A stretch of 64,000 nucleotides of DNA. It comes from Ascaris suum (lineage: Eukaryota > Nematoda > Chromadorea > Rhabditida > Ascarididae). The notes beneath the pieces were generated by a model. That model had not been told where the DNA came from. It made no database searches and saw only the letters and a list, made by a program, of their open reading frames with translations. Shown one piece after another: positions 16,218 through 36,339 of this stretch. The stretch covers positions 7,453,001-7,517,000 of the forward strand of contig CM024169.1 of assembly GCA_013433145.1 (NCBI GenBank), read 5' to 3'. Each line of letters starts with the position of its first letter. The first letter of the stretch is position 1. The position numbers and the translations under genes were made by a program.

Positions 16218-19200
16218 AGGGTTCTGTGTGGGGGAACGTGGATCGCGCATTTGCGACTCTTTATTGGGAATCCTCGCTTTATCCATCCGTCACATTTTCC
16301 GCAGGTCATGGCGTTATGTGGACTTCTTGATATGACACCACACGGTTAATTCTCGTCTGATCGCAGCTCATAACAAAGTGGTATGAAATGATTGGCAGAG
16401 ACGTTTTTCTATGGCCAGACAATGTTTGAAACCAGTAAATCGTTGAATAATGAAAAAAAATGCTGCCAAGTAAAAAATGGATGGTACGAATGTCACGGAA
16501 GCAGCACATATAGTAATGCTATTAGCATTTCATTTAATAGCGAAATACCATGCAAAGGTATTTGCTCACAGAAGTTGGCCTAATTATATCGCACAATAAT
16601 CGTACCAACACGCATGCCGTTGAAATCGTACTATTACAAAAAAAAAGTAACGAGGGCAAAGAATTGAAAGTACAAAATAAATGAAAGAATTGCAAGAGGG
16701 TTCGAGAAATTGAGCTGGTGCTGGATGAGAGTAAGAGCCATGGGGCAATGAAAGCTTTAGTAAATTGTAATTTGCCATGACAATAACCGTGAATTTAGAA
16801 ATTTGCACTTCAAACCGTAGGTTGTGACAAATTTCTTGGAATTGGATAGCACCGCAAACGTTATCAAACATGGAATGGATAGCCGAGTGAAATTATTTTG
16901 GCAGTACTTTTCTTTCGGTGTGTGAATGTGCGGAGGGGATCTGTAGGAATGAAGATTCTAGTAAACTCAGTTTGGCAACAACCGTAAATAGATGTATCAT
17001 TTGGTCAAACGTGCTAAATTGTCTGCATATTTACGTTCTGCATTTTTGAAGCACCATGTGGCAAAGTCGGATATACACGATTTACACGTTGCTAAAAAAC
17101 GATATTGCTTATCAGACATATGATCTAAATACGGATTGACGTATTATCAGATACTAACAGATACTCACAATGATTCTGTCAATGCTCGAAAGGATGACGA
17201 AGATGACGCAATGTCGCATTGGTCAGTTTTGGATTTACAGCTTACGTCCGCTAAGCCTCAAAGCCAATCTTCGGTATAAATCTGAAAAATTCTACGAAGT
17301 TTTGCACCGTCTCCAATGCATTGCCTCCCAATTTGTTCCAACCCCTTTCGAATGTCATCCGCCGGAACGGAAATACAACGTGTGACTATTCAGATGGCGC
17401 GAGGCGTGCTGCATCACTCGAACTCTGAACGCTTCATCATTTTCCACACGATTCTTTCCCAGACTTCGACACAGTTCGGCATTTTCGCACTTATCTTCTA
17501 CCCCTATGCCTCCTCATGCTTTCAGTCGCATGTTGCGGATAAATGGATATTGGATCCAACACCCCGGAACATCGGAAAGAAGTATAAGAAAAAACTTTAT
17601 TTCCCGTCAGAGAGTAAAAGTAGTTATTCCTCGCGTTACACAGCGAAGAAACGCTAGAGCCAATAAGTTAAAAGTTGACCTATTTAGCTTTCAACTAAAG
17701 GCGTCGCTCGTGGTTTCGGTGTTTGCTCCCGGCAATGACATTTTTGCCTCCTGTTCGCATGAAGCAGGAAAAATCGTCGTCATGAGCCAGTTAGGAACCC
17801 AATTCAGACTCGCCACTACTCGTATCGCAGCCGAATTAAATGTGTCATAATGTGCAGAAACGCACCGATCATATTTCCCGGACCATGTCATGTTGTTCCT
17901 GGACTCTTTTGGCGTAACGTTTCGTCTCATTAGTCAACAAAGTAGGGGCCATTTGAGTGCTGAAGAGACCGATTCTGTTGCCAGCGTTTAAACGGTAAGC
18001 GTGAAAATGGCTCCGGCACAGTTCAGTCAACTCGAAGCATGGCACGGTGGCTGCCAGCAGAACAATAAGCGTTCTAACGCGCGGCTCATTTTGCGTACTG
18101 TTCGACTCGACTACAGTGTGCTATCAGGTGGTATAGTCGTACGTATGTGCGCGCAGACGTAGAATGTATACACGATCACTTGAATGTTCGCTGAGGTGGA
18201 AACCAGCAACAAATCATCCGTTTTCGTCACATTATACTTACGATCGGAAAACTGATGTATTGTGATACTCTTTTGATCGTACCGTTTAAGTTATCATAAA
18301 ATCTTTGCGTTCATCCGGCAGTGTGTGTACGTGACAGCTGCTCATTTTTTCCATTAGCTATTGAAGAATTCAAAAGTGCGTTGGATTCGTTTCGAATATT
18401 AAATTTTTTTGGAGCGACCTGATGCACCTCTTCTCGCTCAAGATGGTTCATAACTCTACCCAATAAATTTTGGAGTAAATTTCAAACCGCATTGCAAATG
18501 GCCTTTTGAGTACGTCACCGGCTAAACTTTAAAAGAACTGTAGCATCCATGACGTATTAAGCACAAAGCATAGATGTTTAATATATTCCACCGACCATCT
18601 CCATTATTTTTAAAGTGCATAAGTTTATTACATTTGCCTCCCTAAATTCGATCGAAAATCGATCTTTCTCTTCTAGTGGGTCAGTCTCTCAGTTTCTTCT
18701 GCGTCCCTGGACAAGTTTCTCGATTATTTCCTTGTTGCTTTGCGAGTAAGAATCAGAGACGTTCTATCTTCTCGTCTCCTCTTGTACTCTATGTGGACTG
18801 TCTCAGTTCCAGCAGGGTTTCTTTGGTGAATATCTTGGCGCATTTTGGACCTCATTCTCGTAGGCTGCGTTTGCTCTGTGCCTTCTGTTCGAAGTTCCAA
18901 GGTCCTGAGTCGCTTACTCACTTTTTCCCAAACAATAAAGAATGCACTATTTGAGTCTAGGCTTATGCAAGGAACGCGCTCTACCATATAGGCCTACCTA
19001 TCTCCAAAATGGGACGCGTAGCTATTGCCTTCCCGAGGAAAATAGGATTTATGATTCTACCTCCCCCTTTTCCCCGCAGGATCGTTGTCAAAAATCCTAA
19101 AACATCATTGGATTTATCATGATGCAGCACTTGCCATGAAACTCATTTATTCAAAACTGGCCAATGCGGAGTTGCTCTTTTTCACTCGGATGGGATGAGC

Positions 19201-19375
19201 ATTTTCAGAGCCCCGGTAACATCAGTTAGGACATGATTATCACGAAACCTTTATTTACACACTATGTCGGAGTCAGCAATTCAGTATTTTAGCATCGTCG
19301 GAAATCTTGCACTTCCGAGCTTTTCTCTTCATGTGGTATTTTGCTCCAAGCAAGGCCGTATGAAGCATACCAGTA

Positions 19376-19540
19376 ATGAGCCGAAATAGTCGCTTTTACG
19401 GTGTGATATATCGTGATTTTCCAGATGATACTGTGACTCTGCTTTCGCAAGGTGTTATGTCTTCCGTGATGTACTCGGGAGAAGTACACGGGATAACTTT
19501 AATAGCAACTGTAGGCGAATATCGACGAGCTGACAAATAG
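19376..19540 (+). CDS. Short coding-like ORF in spacer 1
   Basis: A 54-codon frame from ATG 19376 with coding-like content (FYGVIYRDFPDDTV; VMSSVMYSGEVHGI). After the in-frame TAG at 19538 the same frame stays open for about 30 more codons, to TGA at 19628. It may be a decayed exon or a short ORF. The antisense frame is also open, which lowers confidence. Confidence 0.2.
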   Translation: MSRNSRFYGVIYRDFPDDTVTLLSQGVMSSVMYSGEVHGITLIATVGEYRRADK

Positions 19541-19715
19541 AGCGGCTCATATATGGATAATGATAAATCATCACCATATATGTCATGGTCTCCATTACAA
19601 TATGAAGAAATCGTTATCATGGCACGATGAATCCTTATCTATATCCAGCACAAAGCTCATTTTATCGAGCCGCTCTTGCACCTTTTTTATTTATGTTTCC
19701 GTCTCTTCTTCTCTG

Positions 19716-19895
19716 CCTGATAATTCCAAATTGGAAGGTACTGAAATTGCAAATCAGATGTGTAATGGCTATGTTATGCAACACAGAATCACTCCTACCG
19801 AGATCACGTCTAGTGTTCCAATACCTTGGGTGTATGTTGTTGACAATGTGCACCTTGATACTTTGCAAACATTTAGCACCTGTTCCGAACGCTGA
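19716..19895 (+). CDS. Coding-like stretch in spacer 1
   Basis: The end of an open frame running from 19560, with the most coding-like part being the last ~60 codons (ANQMCNGYVMQHRITPTEI; PWVYVVDNVHLDTLQTF), ending in TGA at 19893-19895. No acceptor of high quality precedes it and no family is recognised. Confidence 0.2.
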   Translation, partial: PDNSKLEGTEIANQMCNGYVMQHRITPTEITSSVPIPWVYVVDNVHLDTLQTFSTCSER

Positions 19896-20808
19896 GAACG
19901 CTCAGCGAAGAAGTGGACGTTTTGTGGAATATTCTTAAACAATCAGCCGTTCAGAATATGAATGCAGCATTTCAACTACTGCATCATTTTTAAGTAATCT
20001 GCGAACGCTCAAGCCAGTTTGCAACCTTTCCGACCTTTTAAATGAGCGATCAGTTAATCCACATGAACGCGTTTCCTTCGCTCTGAGGAGCATTTGCAAC
20101 TTGCTGAAAATTCTTGCGTTGTTTTATACCAAAACGAGCACTTTTCCATCATGTGTCATGTTGTGTGTTTTGTTGCATTTGTGACGAATTCACCCATTAT
20201 CTATCAATGAACTTTCAGCATTTTTTATAGTAGTGATCTCGATAGCTCTTGTTTGAACTCGGTTTCGCGTTCAGTCGTCGCGTTCTTGAGATAAGTGCAT
20301 TACTGGCTAAAACTTTTTGCCTTTTTGAATGTCCTTTTTGGTTTAGAATGTTGAGCCACTTCATTTGGCAACAGTGAGTATTGTTATGGTGTGTATCTGT
20401 GGGCGTGTTCATGTTATCTTGATTGCTTCTTAGTAATCACACCACACACATTCTATGGCAACTTCTTTGTTCGCTCATTCGATTTATTGATGATGGGTAA
20501 TGTCAGTCCCAATTCTGCATTCGGTATAAAACTCGGAATGCACTAGCTTATCCACTGTCTCCTTCCAAGCAGCTGAAGCAATGGCAGTCTCAAGTCTGAA
20601 GCTTCGATTCACTGTTTTGGAATCGCGTGGTACCATCTTGTAATGATCACGTACTTGTACACTTTTATTTTTTATTTTTTGACAACCCTCGTAGTTGTGG
20701 GTTCGACAGTCACTTCGATGAGGTGTGATTTTTTATGACTCTCTTACTGCAATCTACTAAATTTACTGAGCCCAGCAAATCCTTTACCGTTTCACTGCAC
20801 AACTTTCC

Positions 20809-23631
<2,823 letters not shown>

Positions 23632-26600
23632 TACGTTCTCGAGGTGCTCAAACATGTTGGGTTTTAGTTTATTTTCTCTAGGGGTTTTTCTTTTTCGTTA
23701 TCTTTTCCTTGCTTCTATCTTCCATTAGGTGTGGTCAGTGAAATAAGCAGGAATTTTTAAGAGGGGAGAGAATGATGCTTTGGAAAGAAGTGAGAGGCAG
23801 CTGAAGATAAGTCGAGTTGCTCACGGGGATGCCTCTATCACGATTTCTTGGCCAATGAACCGTTTTTATGTGATCCAATTGATTTCTCCATCATCCATCT
23901 ATTAGCTGTTTTCTCATTTGTAGGAACATCAAAATCCTTCATCTGACTTATTTTTCCTGTGTCTTCGTTTATCTAGAATGGCGATGTGAATTTGCGTTTC
24001 ACGGATACCACAAGAGTGCTGTAGTTTATCTGATGGAGCAGCGCTTGGCATCCTGTTTATTTATTGCCAAGTCACAAAATAGGCATAAACATTTCGGTTT
24101 TTCAGCTTGCCTTTTCTTCCGACCGATCACCTCGAACAGATGAAAAAATTGCGACATTCGTACTCTTCAGAGTTCCACCATTAGAGATTCTTGGGCTGGA
24201 GATTTAACCAGCGCTTTATAAGTTCATCCAACTCGTTGAGGTGAATGTTTCGCCTCCTAAATTGTTTCGTCCTGCCGTTGTTGAACTTCGAAAGTTATTC
24301 GCAATATCGCTTGGATAATCATTTGATCTAGCTCTTTCGCATGTTAAGTAATCATTTTAGACCAGCATTCACAGAAATTTTCCCTAACAGATTAGTTATT
24401 ATGCTACGGATAGAACACCGGGAAGAACTATTTGTTGCAGTGTGGGTGACTCTTGGCAAATAAGTTAATTTGCTCGGCGCTTTGACAACTAAAGAATACT
24501 AGCTCGTAGATAAAACCCTTTATATAGGATGGATGATACGAGATACGTTATAAATCTGAAAGCAGTAACGTAAAACGTTGGTAGAGGGCGTATACTCAAC
24601 TTAAAGTGTTTTTTGCCCCAAAGCTGCATTTATGTTGAGAAAGGACCCATCATAGCATCATGTTCCAAATACACGCCGTTTGACAAGCATGTTTTATGTG
24701 GCTGCAATGTAGCGAGGTGATAGCGAAAAAAAAAAGATTTCGAATTTTCATGTGAGCATTTCTGGACCTGATTTCGAATATTGCATCGCGCTCGCTCATA
24801 TGATGGTGTTTCGCAAACTGTCCAGCATAGCCAAATCGGCCACGCAATCATCGCGAAGCTTCAAAAAATACGTTCGAAAAATTCGTTGCTGTTTCACGGA
24901 AATCGAAAGCTTTTGAGCGCCTCGAATGGATGCACCTGAGGAGTGTCCGGCGGAAAAGAGCCGGCATTCCCGGCGACTTTTTAAAACCCTGAAATCACTG
25001 AATTCCGCAAGTGGCTTTCCATCACTATGTTGTTCCCTAACAGCATCCGCCCACCCATCGCTATCTGAGGCAGAACGTCTCGTTCAACCATGCCTTGAAC
25101 GAGTTCACAGCCATCGAACTTTTCGGAATTAAATGATCCCTTTCCTTCGCATCATTGAACGATTTCACTAGTAACTTTTCATCGTTTTGAAACGATGAGA
25201 TAGCTGTTCAAACCGTTATTTCATTCATATCTTAACCGAGACGGTACAAGGAAATTACTGCAAGTAGTTATGAACATTTGGACTGATCGCACAATAAACT
25301 GACCATCCCATTTGTGCATTAACATAGCTATTTAGCGATTAATGCAGATATCGAAGCGCATACCGGAAATACATAGTGGACGGACGATCCAGAACAGCGA
25401 CACCCGCTGTCGACTTCATGATGCATCCGTGAATACAGAAATATCCTTCGTTTTGAATCTTTGATTTCACGAATTTGTTTCCCACTTACACAAACTTCAT
25501 GACCATCCTCCGTATAGTTTGATTATTCGTTTTCTGTTGCGAGTATTCTATTCTGTTGGACAAATAGAGGTTTCACAACAATAAAACTAACTCGCGAAAT
25601 GAATGCCGGACCCCGTTCGTCAACTAAAGCAGTTGTTATTGAGCTAAACGAGATGGGATGACGAGGCACCTTCCTCACTGGAGAACGCGAGTCCTCATGA
25701 AGGGAAGCACAAAATTGGCAGGTTAATGTCATATTTTGTGAATTAAGTAATTCATACTAACACGAGTTTTGTCCAAAAACCTGTGTGATGATCCATATCA
25801 TCGAAAAATTCATGAGCAAGTCTCCCAACCAGTCGTGAATGGGGTGAGATTTCTCATTCTTTGATTCTTCCTCTCCTTTGCTGAACGAAACCTTTCCACT
25901 TATTTTCATTTGTTAGCAACCGATGAATAATAACACAGCATAACGGCGAAGGCACCTCGGAGGGTGAGGGTAGCACAGAGTATGAAAGGATCTCCATAGT
26001 GCAACCTTGAATAAAGCCATAATCCGAATTAAGATGCCGATCTCATAACTGTATCAGCAGCACGTTTTTGCTCGCTTTAAAGCGTACAGCACTGATACCG
26101 CCGCCTACAGAAGAAAGCATACGTACGCAGTACTTTCCTATACGTTCAATGACACCTCTACCCTTCCGATAGGTGCATTCAGGAAGCAAAAATAAAGGAT
26201 TAAACAAATCAAACGATATCTGTTAAAGGACCCTGACGAATCAGAAACGAAATCAAAACGCGCGGTTGCACTGAAAACAGAGAACATGACCATGTACAGG
26301 GAAGTGGAACACCGCATCAGCACCATCTGGCAAGGCCGACTTCCTTAGAAGTCGAGATATGGAGTAATGGTAAGAAGCTTCTCTTCCTTCCCACTTATCC
26401 CTCAACATATTTTGCCACATAAGGAAAAGTGATGCCGGGAAATCAGTCTTGCCAACGTGCCGTGCCCGTAGTTTAATGATCCGTCGTGGCGAAAAACTTC
26501 TGCGACATAAGAAACAAAGGAAACAAAAACAAATCAAAAGCGAAGCACAAGTGAAGAACACGAGAATAAACGCACCATAAAAAAGAGTAACTCAATGTGA

Positions 26601-27363
26601 TATAGTTAGCAAACGAACCCAAAATTCACAATGAAACATCTTAAAATTACATTAGAAGGGAGCCGAGTGGCGATTCTTGATAAAGCGCATCCAGTGCGGG
26701 TCCAACGAATCCCCACAGCAATGAAAAGTATTTCTCAACGACAACTCATACTTAACAGTAAGTAAACTGGCGTGAAACTATGGCAGCCGACTGATCAGCG
26801 AACTAATATTGAGTTCTAAGGGCACGATGATTCCACATACCGACAGCCATAAGTGGTCTCTTATTAAGTGATCATCGAAGATCACATGAATGCAGATCAG
26901 GAGTCGCCACACATAACGAAGCAATGGAAGAGCCATCAAATGTTTTCGAATAACCAGCCATTACAGGCAAAGAGTGGAACAGTAGCACAGTCGCCGTTCG
27001 CAAAGAGGGCAATCAATAGAGGCAAAGGGGCATACAGTCAATAGCCACATAACCAATCAATGACTGCACATCTCACGCCACGCATCGCCACTAATCAGAT
27101 AGGTAGGTCTAGTAGTAGATTCGTCGTATTCACGTATATTCTTAGAACAAATCCACGCCGCCCGAAAGAAACCAGTTGGACCCATTCGACCTTTTCATCT
27201 TCATTCAGCAAAATAGTTGATAAACAAAGTCAACTCAAAAATTCCAAGCAAACAGGTTTATTCTGGCTCCTCCACCATTATACTGTTTCGAAGGATTCAG
27301 CAGCCACATGCTCTTTTGTAAACGTCCACCATCTCCAACTACCAACAAGTACTGTTTCGTAGA

Positions 27364-27510
27364 ATGTCGGTGCAAAATCCGGATCTCGCAGTCATCAAGA
27401 AACTTCTCGAAAACCGCCTCGTGAAACAGGTTCAGAGTGAATTCGAACAATCATTCGAGGGTGGTGCAAACGAGGATGGACAACAAACCGGGATACTTAG
27501 TCTTGGCTAA
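27364..27510 (+). CDS. Small coding-like ORF next to the mariner relic
   Basis: ATG follows a GTTTCGTAG acceptor by one base and opens a 48-codon frame with balanced, coding-like composition (LAVIKKLLENRLVKQVQSEF near the start, then Gly/Asn/Gln-rich). It ends 15 bases before the mariner-type relic in another frame. No domain recognised. Copies are at 8701-8847 and 60861-61007, both minus. Confidence 0.3.
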   Translation: MSVQNPDLAVIKKLLENRLVKQVQSEFEQSFEGGANEDGQQTGILSLG

Positions 27511-27524
27511 AAATTGATCGTCAA

Positions 27525-27680
27525 ATGGAATCCTATCGCAGTTCTTTGAATGCGAGGGAAATAATTAAGCATGGCGAGAGCGCGACCATCATCATATTGC
27601 ACGATGCTGCTCGCGTTTTTGCAACGCCATTAGTGATGTTTATGTTCATAGAGTACTTGATCTTGCGTGGAAAATTCTGA
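27525..27680 (+). pseudogene. Mariner-type transposase relic (central copy)
   Basis: A 51-codon open frame. Its middle reads IIILHDAARVFATPLV, resembling the second catalytic block of mariner transposases (hydrophobics followed by LHDNARPH). The Asp is kept, but Asn is Ala and the Pro-His pair is lost. The flanks (IDRQM upstream, FIEYLILRG downstream) fit the family's spacing. No DD34D-type downstream block, N-terminal helix-turn-helix or terminal inverted repeats were found, so this would be a small decayed piece. Confidence 0.4.
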
Positions 27681-30305
27681 CAAAAGGTGTAAAAGTGGTG
27701 GCCAGCTACCGGTATCGCATGAAAATTTTAACTTAAGCCTCAAGCGCCGTTGTATTTCATAACGGCAGCTAGATAAAAGTGTGCATGGGCCAGCAACCTA
27801 ACCCGATCCCCAACTCCCCATTGCTCCACCCCCCCCCCCCAACTTTTGTTAATGATAAAGCGACTTTTTCTGCACAAAGGAAATCCACCAACGAGTGAAA
27901 TCGATAGGATTTCTATGCAGAAGCGAGCGGCCCCATTCTCATCGGCAAAACGCTTAAGCGCTGAACCTTGCAATATCCTAACTGCTCAACTTTTTTCCTT
28001 TAACTGATGAGGATGTGTTCGTAGCAACTTTATAAATTTCATGTAATGAGTAAGCGCGAAATTTTTTAAACAGCAAAAGGTTCACGATGCAAACCTTCAA
28101 ATACGAAACCCTATTCTATATATAAACTAAAACAGAGTGGATTAAGGGAGCCATAATTAAATGGCAACTATTTCTTCTCTCCTCCGTCTCTTACCTACAC
28201 TCAGAACCTCCTCACTTCCAGTCAATCTCATAACGGATATGAGCAGCTGTAATAATAAGAAAACCTCCAAAATATGTTTAAAAAAACCTTTGATGAAAAC
28301 GAATAGCCTGAGATTCTTGCACCATTTCCGAACATCAACTGCGAACATTCTCCACTCGCCTGTCAACCATTCCCACTCATAAGCCTTTCTGACGCAGCGC
28401 TATTGCTGAATGCGTTTGCTAAATCAAAGGATTAGAACGAAATCAAAATAAACAAGCGAAGAATGTCGGAGATGAGAAATAAACAAACGAACGCAAATAA
28501 ATGAATAAAACACAAGCAAAATAATAAACAAATAACACATGAGGTGCGAGGGGGGGGGAGGGTTGGAACCTGAAATAAGATTATAAGCAATCTGAAAACA
28601 AGCTGTTGCCTGAAAACATGCGTATGCTTTGAAACGACACCACTGTCAGTAAAGAAATAAATTGAGTTTCATACCTTTCAAGCATTTATCTCGTTGCGCT
28701 CCCGAAAACAGCCATCCTTGAACACGCCACCTCGTTATGTGATGCGAACCTAAATCTGTTATAGTTGATGAGATATATCTACAAAGAAAAAGAGTGAACG
28801 TGAAAATATTTTTATACGAGGAATAGGAAAACTGCATGAACATGTGATCTGAAGTTGATGGAACCGGTAAAGTGTGAATAGAGCGTCTACACAAGTGAAC
28901 ATCTTTTAAAAGATTCTTTCGAAGAAAAACTGAAATCTAAAAAAAAGCCACAAAAAATTGTTTTTCGGTAATCAAGTCGAACCCTTATATATACCACACT
29001 AGTACTCCATTTTCCGATTGAAATCTAGTCTGTGATATGAAGGTTGTGAAAAAAAGGCAAATATAACGTTGTAAGTGAACATTGACTAAGACGTTCCACG
29101 AACAATTTATCACCCCATAAATCAGACATTTTGAGCCTATCTTGTTGATAGCAATAAAATATTCAATGCAGAAACAAACGAGTTCTTTTTCTTGCAGCCT
29201 TTCTTTGAGCATTTCTTGAATTCGCACCAAATGGGGACGTGATCGCAGCCTTAGCATTGCGAGTGAGGCGGGATGGGCCCATGTGGGATTCAAACTACAC
29301 ATAAGATATTTCCGAAAGGCTCCTGGCAAGGAAAAAGTGAATAGAAGAAACAAGAGCTGGCATTAAAACGTGCGAATATTATACTATACAACATGGAATA
29401 CATTGAGCGTAAACATCTCTAAGTCGTCAATTCTAGAAGCACCACACACCGAGAGACATAATGAAGTTAATAGGAAAGCAACAGCAATAGTTTTGTAGTC
29501 GCATTAATTCTAGCAATTTGATGTTCGTTTAGAAGTCTTTGAAAATCTCTGCCATTAACCAGAAAATTGATTCGAAGGAATAATGAAATTTTTTAAACAG
29601 TGATGAACGAAGAAACACGAACCTAGACGCACATTTTTGCAAGTATAGACAGGTAGAAGTACCCAAAACACCGAAATCATAGCAAAGTTTATAGCGCAAT
29701 ATGAGTAGCGGAAAACACATATTTTCCCATATTATCGAACTCTTAAAGCACATCGTAAATTACCGCTATAGTGGTCGCAACGCAGCGACACCGGTCAACG
29801 ACTAAAGCAGAAGGGTTGCTCACCGGTTGCGCGCCCAGCTGACGTTAACATGATCTTCATTAGTGCCCGCCTTACCAAGCAAAGATAAAACTGTACCGGT
29901 GGCGTTCTGTTTTTTTCTGCCTACTAATCATAAGTGGTCAATAACGGTTTAGGCACGTCTAAACCGTTCTAATGTCACACGCTATATCATACCTGTATTA
30001 AGCGTAATTGCACAATTACTTCGGCCCATAGCGAGCTCCACATGCGGAACAAAAGAAAAGCACACTGCAAAGTAAATGATGCTGCTATCTGCGAAGTAAT
30101 GAACTCGGTGCCATCGATGGATAGCCATCAGTGCACCGATGGGCAATTTATCGATCTTTTTACGCTTATCCAAATTGCTGCATGCAGTCTGCGTAGATCT
30201 TGACGCAGTGTTGATCTGTCCCATTTTTGCAATTATCGCACTGCCATAATTTATTGATTGTTTGAGCGCAAACAACTAGGTACTAATTTTCATATTTCGG
30301 CAGTA

Positions 30306-30360
30306 TTTATTTGTTATAATTGCATGTTTATTTGTTATTATTGCATCTTGTTATTGCATC
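30306..30360 (+). repeat. 21-bp tandem repeat upstream of gene 1
   Basis: Two and a half units of TTTATTTGTTATWATTGCATS, about 250 bases before the gene 1 ATG. Copies are at 5849-5903 and 58010-58064. Confidence 0.9.
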
Positions 30361-30609
30361 TCAGCAAAACTTCCTCAACAAAATCTCTCCTTCAATTAAT
30401 TCTCTTCGCAATAACCCCCCTGCCTGTAAACATTCAGAAAGTTGCAACTATGTGATAAGTGCATTACTCCTCACATGATTCGTATCGTTAGAGCGTTCTG
30501 CCCTTGCGTTATTTTCGATCTGCGCGTGCTGTGCCGAAGAAACCAAACGTAATCGAACAGCCTCTGTGTATTTCATTTGCAGTATCAATTTATCTGCAGC
30601 GACTCGACT

Positions 30610-34942
<4,333 letters not shown>

Positions 34943-35096
34943 GCGAAGGTAAGTAAGCTCACTCCATACCATTTTGATTCCACCTATAATTGTCATTATT
35001 AGTAGTTTCTTATAATTGGCATACACGACGCAGTTTTGTGGCAAACGTCGCGCTTTTTACTTGTTCTTCTCTACCAACGACACTGTTATTGCAGAT

Positions 35097-35330
35097 ATGC
35101 GTGGCGTGGATGCGCGCCACGTTGCAATCATTGTCATCCGCTTCTGGCAGTCCGTCGTGGTTCATTTCGGGCAGCCGTTCGCTTGGCTACAGTCGTCAGA
35201 GCAGGGACTGATGTCTGCGCGCTTGCATTATCTGTCCTTCTTCGCCGTTTCTATGGTGGTTGCATTCCGTCCATTGTCACGTGTCTGCCTGCTGCAGGTT
35301 TTGGCTGCATTTGATACCTATGTATGTTAG
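35097..35330 (+). CDS. Small ORF downstream of gene 1 (central copy)
   Basis: ATG 35097 lies two bases after a TTATTGCAG acceptor and opens a 77-codon frame ending at TAG 35328-35330. GC content is higher than the flanks. The product would be hydrophobic, with FWQSVVVHF and later Val/Phe-rich stretches, but no domain is recognised. A strong donor (AAG|GTAAGT) sits at 34948/34949, six bases after the gene 1 stop. The ORF could therefore lie in a 3' UTR exon of gene 1, or be a separate downstream cistron 154 bases away served by trans-splicing. A second frame (35036-35314) is also open, so the coding status is uncertain. Confidence 0.3.
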   Translation: MRGVDARHVAIIVIRFWQSVVVHFGQPFAWLQSSEQGLMSARLHYLSFFAVSMVVAFRPLSRVCLLQVLAAFDTYVC

Positions 35331-36128
35331 CCACAGGCTGCCGCCACAGAATGCACACATCGCTCACTGCTCATTGCTCGCGATGTTAAATTATCGGTCC
35401 GTCAGGATGGGGTAGAATAGATTCGCTTGGTCTGTAGAAGGAATTCCACATACATCACTGGTGGGGGATCCTACCTCTTGTGTTCCATGCCGGTGTGGTG
35501 GCTTGTATGGCTATCAATGATCGTCAGAGGCTCATAAAAAGTGATCCGAATAATGGGCTTGCCCATCAAGAATGAAGCGATAAAGCAGCCACGTGCTCCG
35601 TAGAAGCCCTTTTGTGATGGCTTGATTGCATTTCCGTTTATTTGAGTAATTTATATTCGAATAGCTCCCGTGATTCCATTTGTTTTTCGTCGAAAAAATG
35701 CGCAATCTTGCATCGATTGGGAAAGCCGCCTTACCTGGTCTTCTAGAATCCCCTGGATAGAAGTTTGCGGTTCTTTGTTTGCATGATGACGTACAAGAAT
35801 GATAGCGGCTCTGGAGCTGTAATTACGAAGATAGGAAAAAACGCTGTGATTTTTTTTTGTAATTGTTCCTTGGCAAAGCGAATGACTAGTGAATGTAAAT
35901 AAAATAGGCTGCTGATTAATAAGGCTGACAGGTATTGCTAGCAGTGTTTTAGTAGTGGATATACTAGAACGTTGACAACAAAGGATGGAGGCCTTCACCT
36001 ACTTGCTTCATGAAGTGAGTTTTTCGCATAGCAATAAATATATCTTTAAGTATTGTAGACTTCTAAATAAGGCATTTCCTAATGTGCGGGACACATCACT
36101 GCGATGACTTTTGCGTAAATATGATCAG

Positions 36129-36221
36129 CCGTCGGCATTGCGTCTGGAATTTTCTGCTCGCCGATATGGTTGTGTCATCGGGGATTTGAACGGAGTCAAC
36201 GCCAAGCAGGTTTGTCGGAAG
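36129..36221 (+). CDS. Isolated exon-like segment (IGDLNG motif)
   Basis: A 31-codon open segment bounded by TGATCAG at 36128 and AAG|GTGAGA at 36221/36222, phase 0 at both ends. It encodes RYGCVIGDLNGVNAK near the middle. The GDLN core loosely recalls the GDFN motif of apurinic-type endonucleases of non-LTR retrotransposons, but the segment is too short to assign. A phase-0 continuation from 36340 would add eleven codons and a stop at 36373. I could not find an upstream exon. Identical copies lie at 11-103 (minus) and 52159-52251 (minus). Confidence 0.3.
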
Positions 36222-36339
36222 GTGAGAAGTTTACAGACGAACGCATTTTTGTTTTGTCTTCTTGTTGGCTGTCTTTGCGTTTTTTGATGCTCCCCTCCCA
36301 TCGCCCCCCCCCCTCTCCCCGCCACCCGGCGCCGAAAAG

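Larger units (their letters stand above)
15850..20385. other. Spacer 1: single-copy sequence between inverted X units
   Basis: About 4.5 kb with no second copy in the window. It has several open frames of 65-115 codons on both strands (for example 17170-17850 plus, 17691-17930 minus, 18676-18954 plus), but none has a recognisable domain or a convincing set of splice sites. The best coding-like stretches are the two entries at 19376 and 19716. It also holds a 17-bp tandem duplication at 16184-16217. Two similar AT-rich segments near 16755-16800 and 16950-16985 may be diverged duplicates. I see no RNA gene. Confidence 0.9.
23632..30609. other. Gene-poor 7 kb between genes 2 and 1, central copy
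   Basis: Central equivalent of 5600-12579. The homopolymer is 12 C here (27829-27840). The first ~200 bases after gene 2 are 3'-flank sequence that is also found, diverged, at the start of spacer 2. The 68-codon frame at 24926-25132 is open but unassigned. Confidence 0.7.

Noticed and set aside
20691..20720. tRNA T-arm-like GTGGGTTCGACAGTCAC, also at 15518-15547 on the minus strand
   Set aside because: No A box, acceptor stem or anticodon arm can be folded around it. At most it is a tRNA-derived fragment.
35016..35330. A longer 104-codon version of the ORF downstream of gene 1
   Set aside because: It needs a non-ATG start upstream of the acceptors at 35033 and 35094. The ATG at 35097 is better supported.
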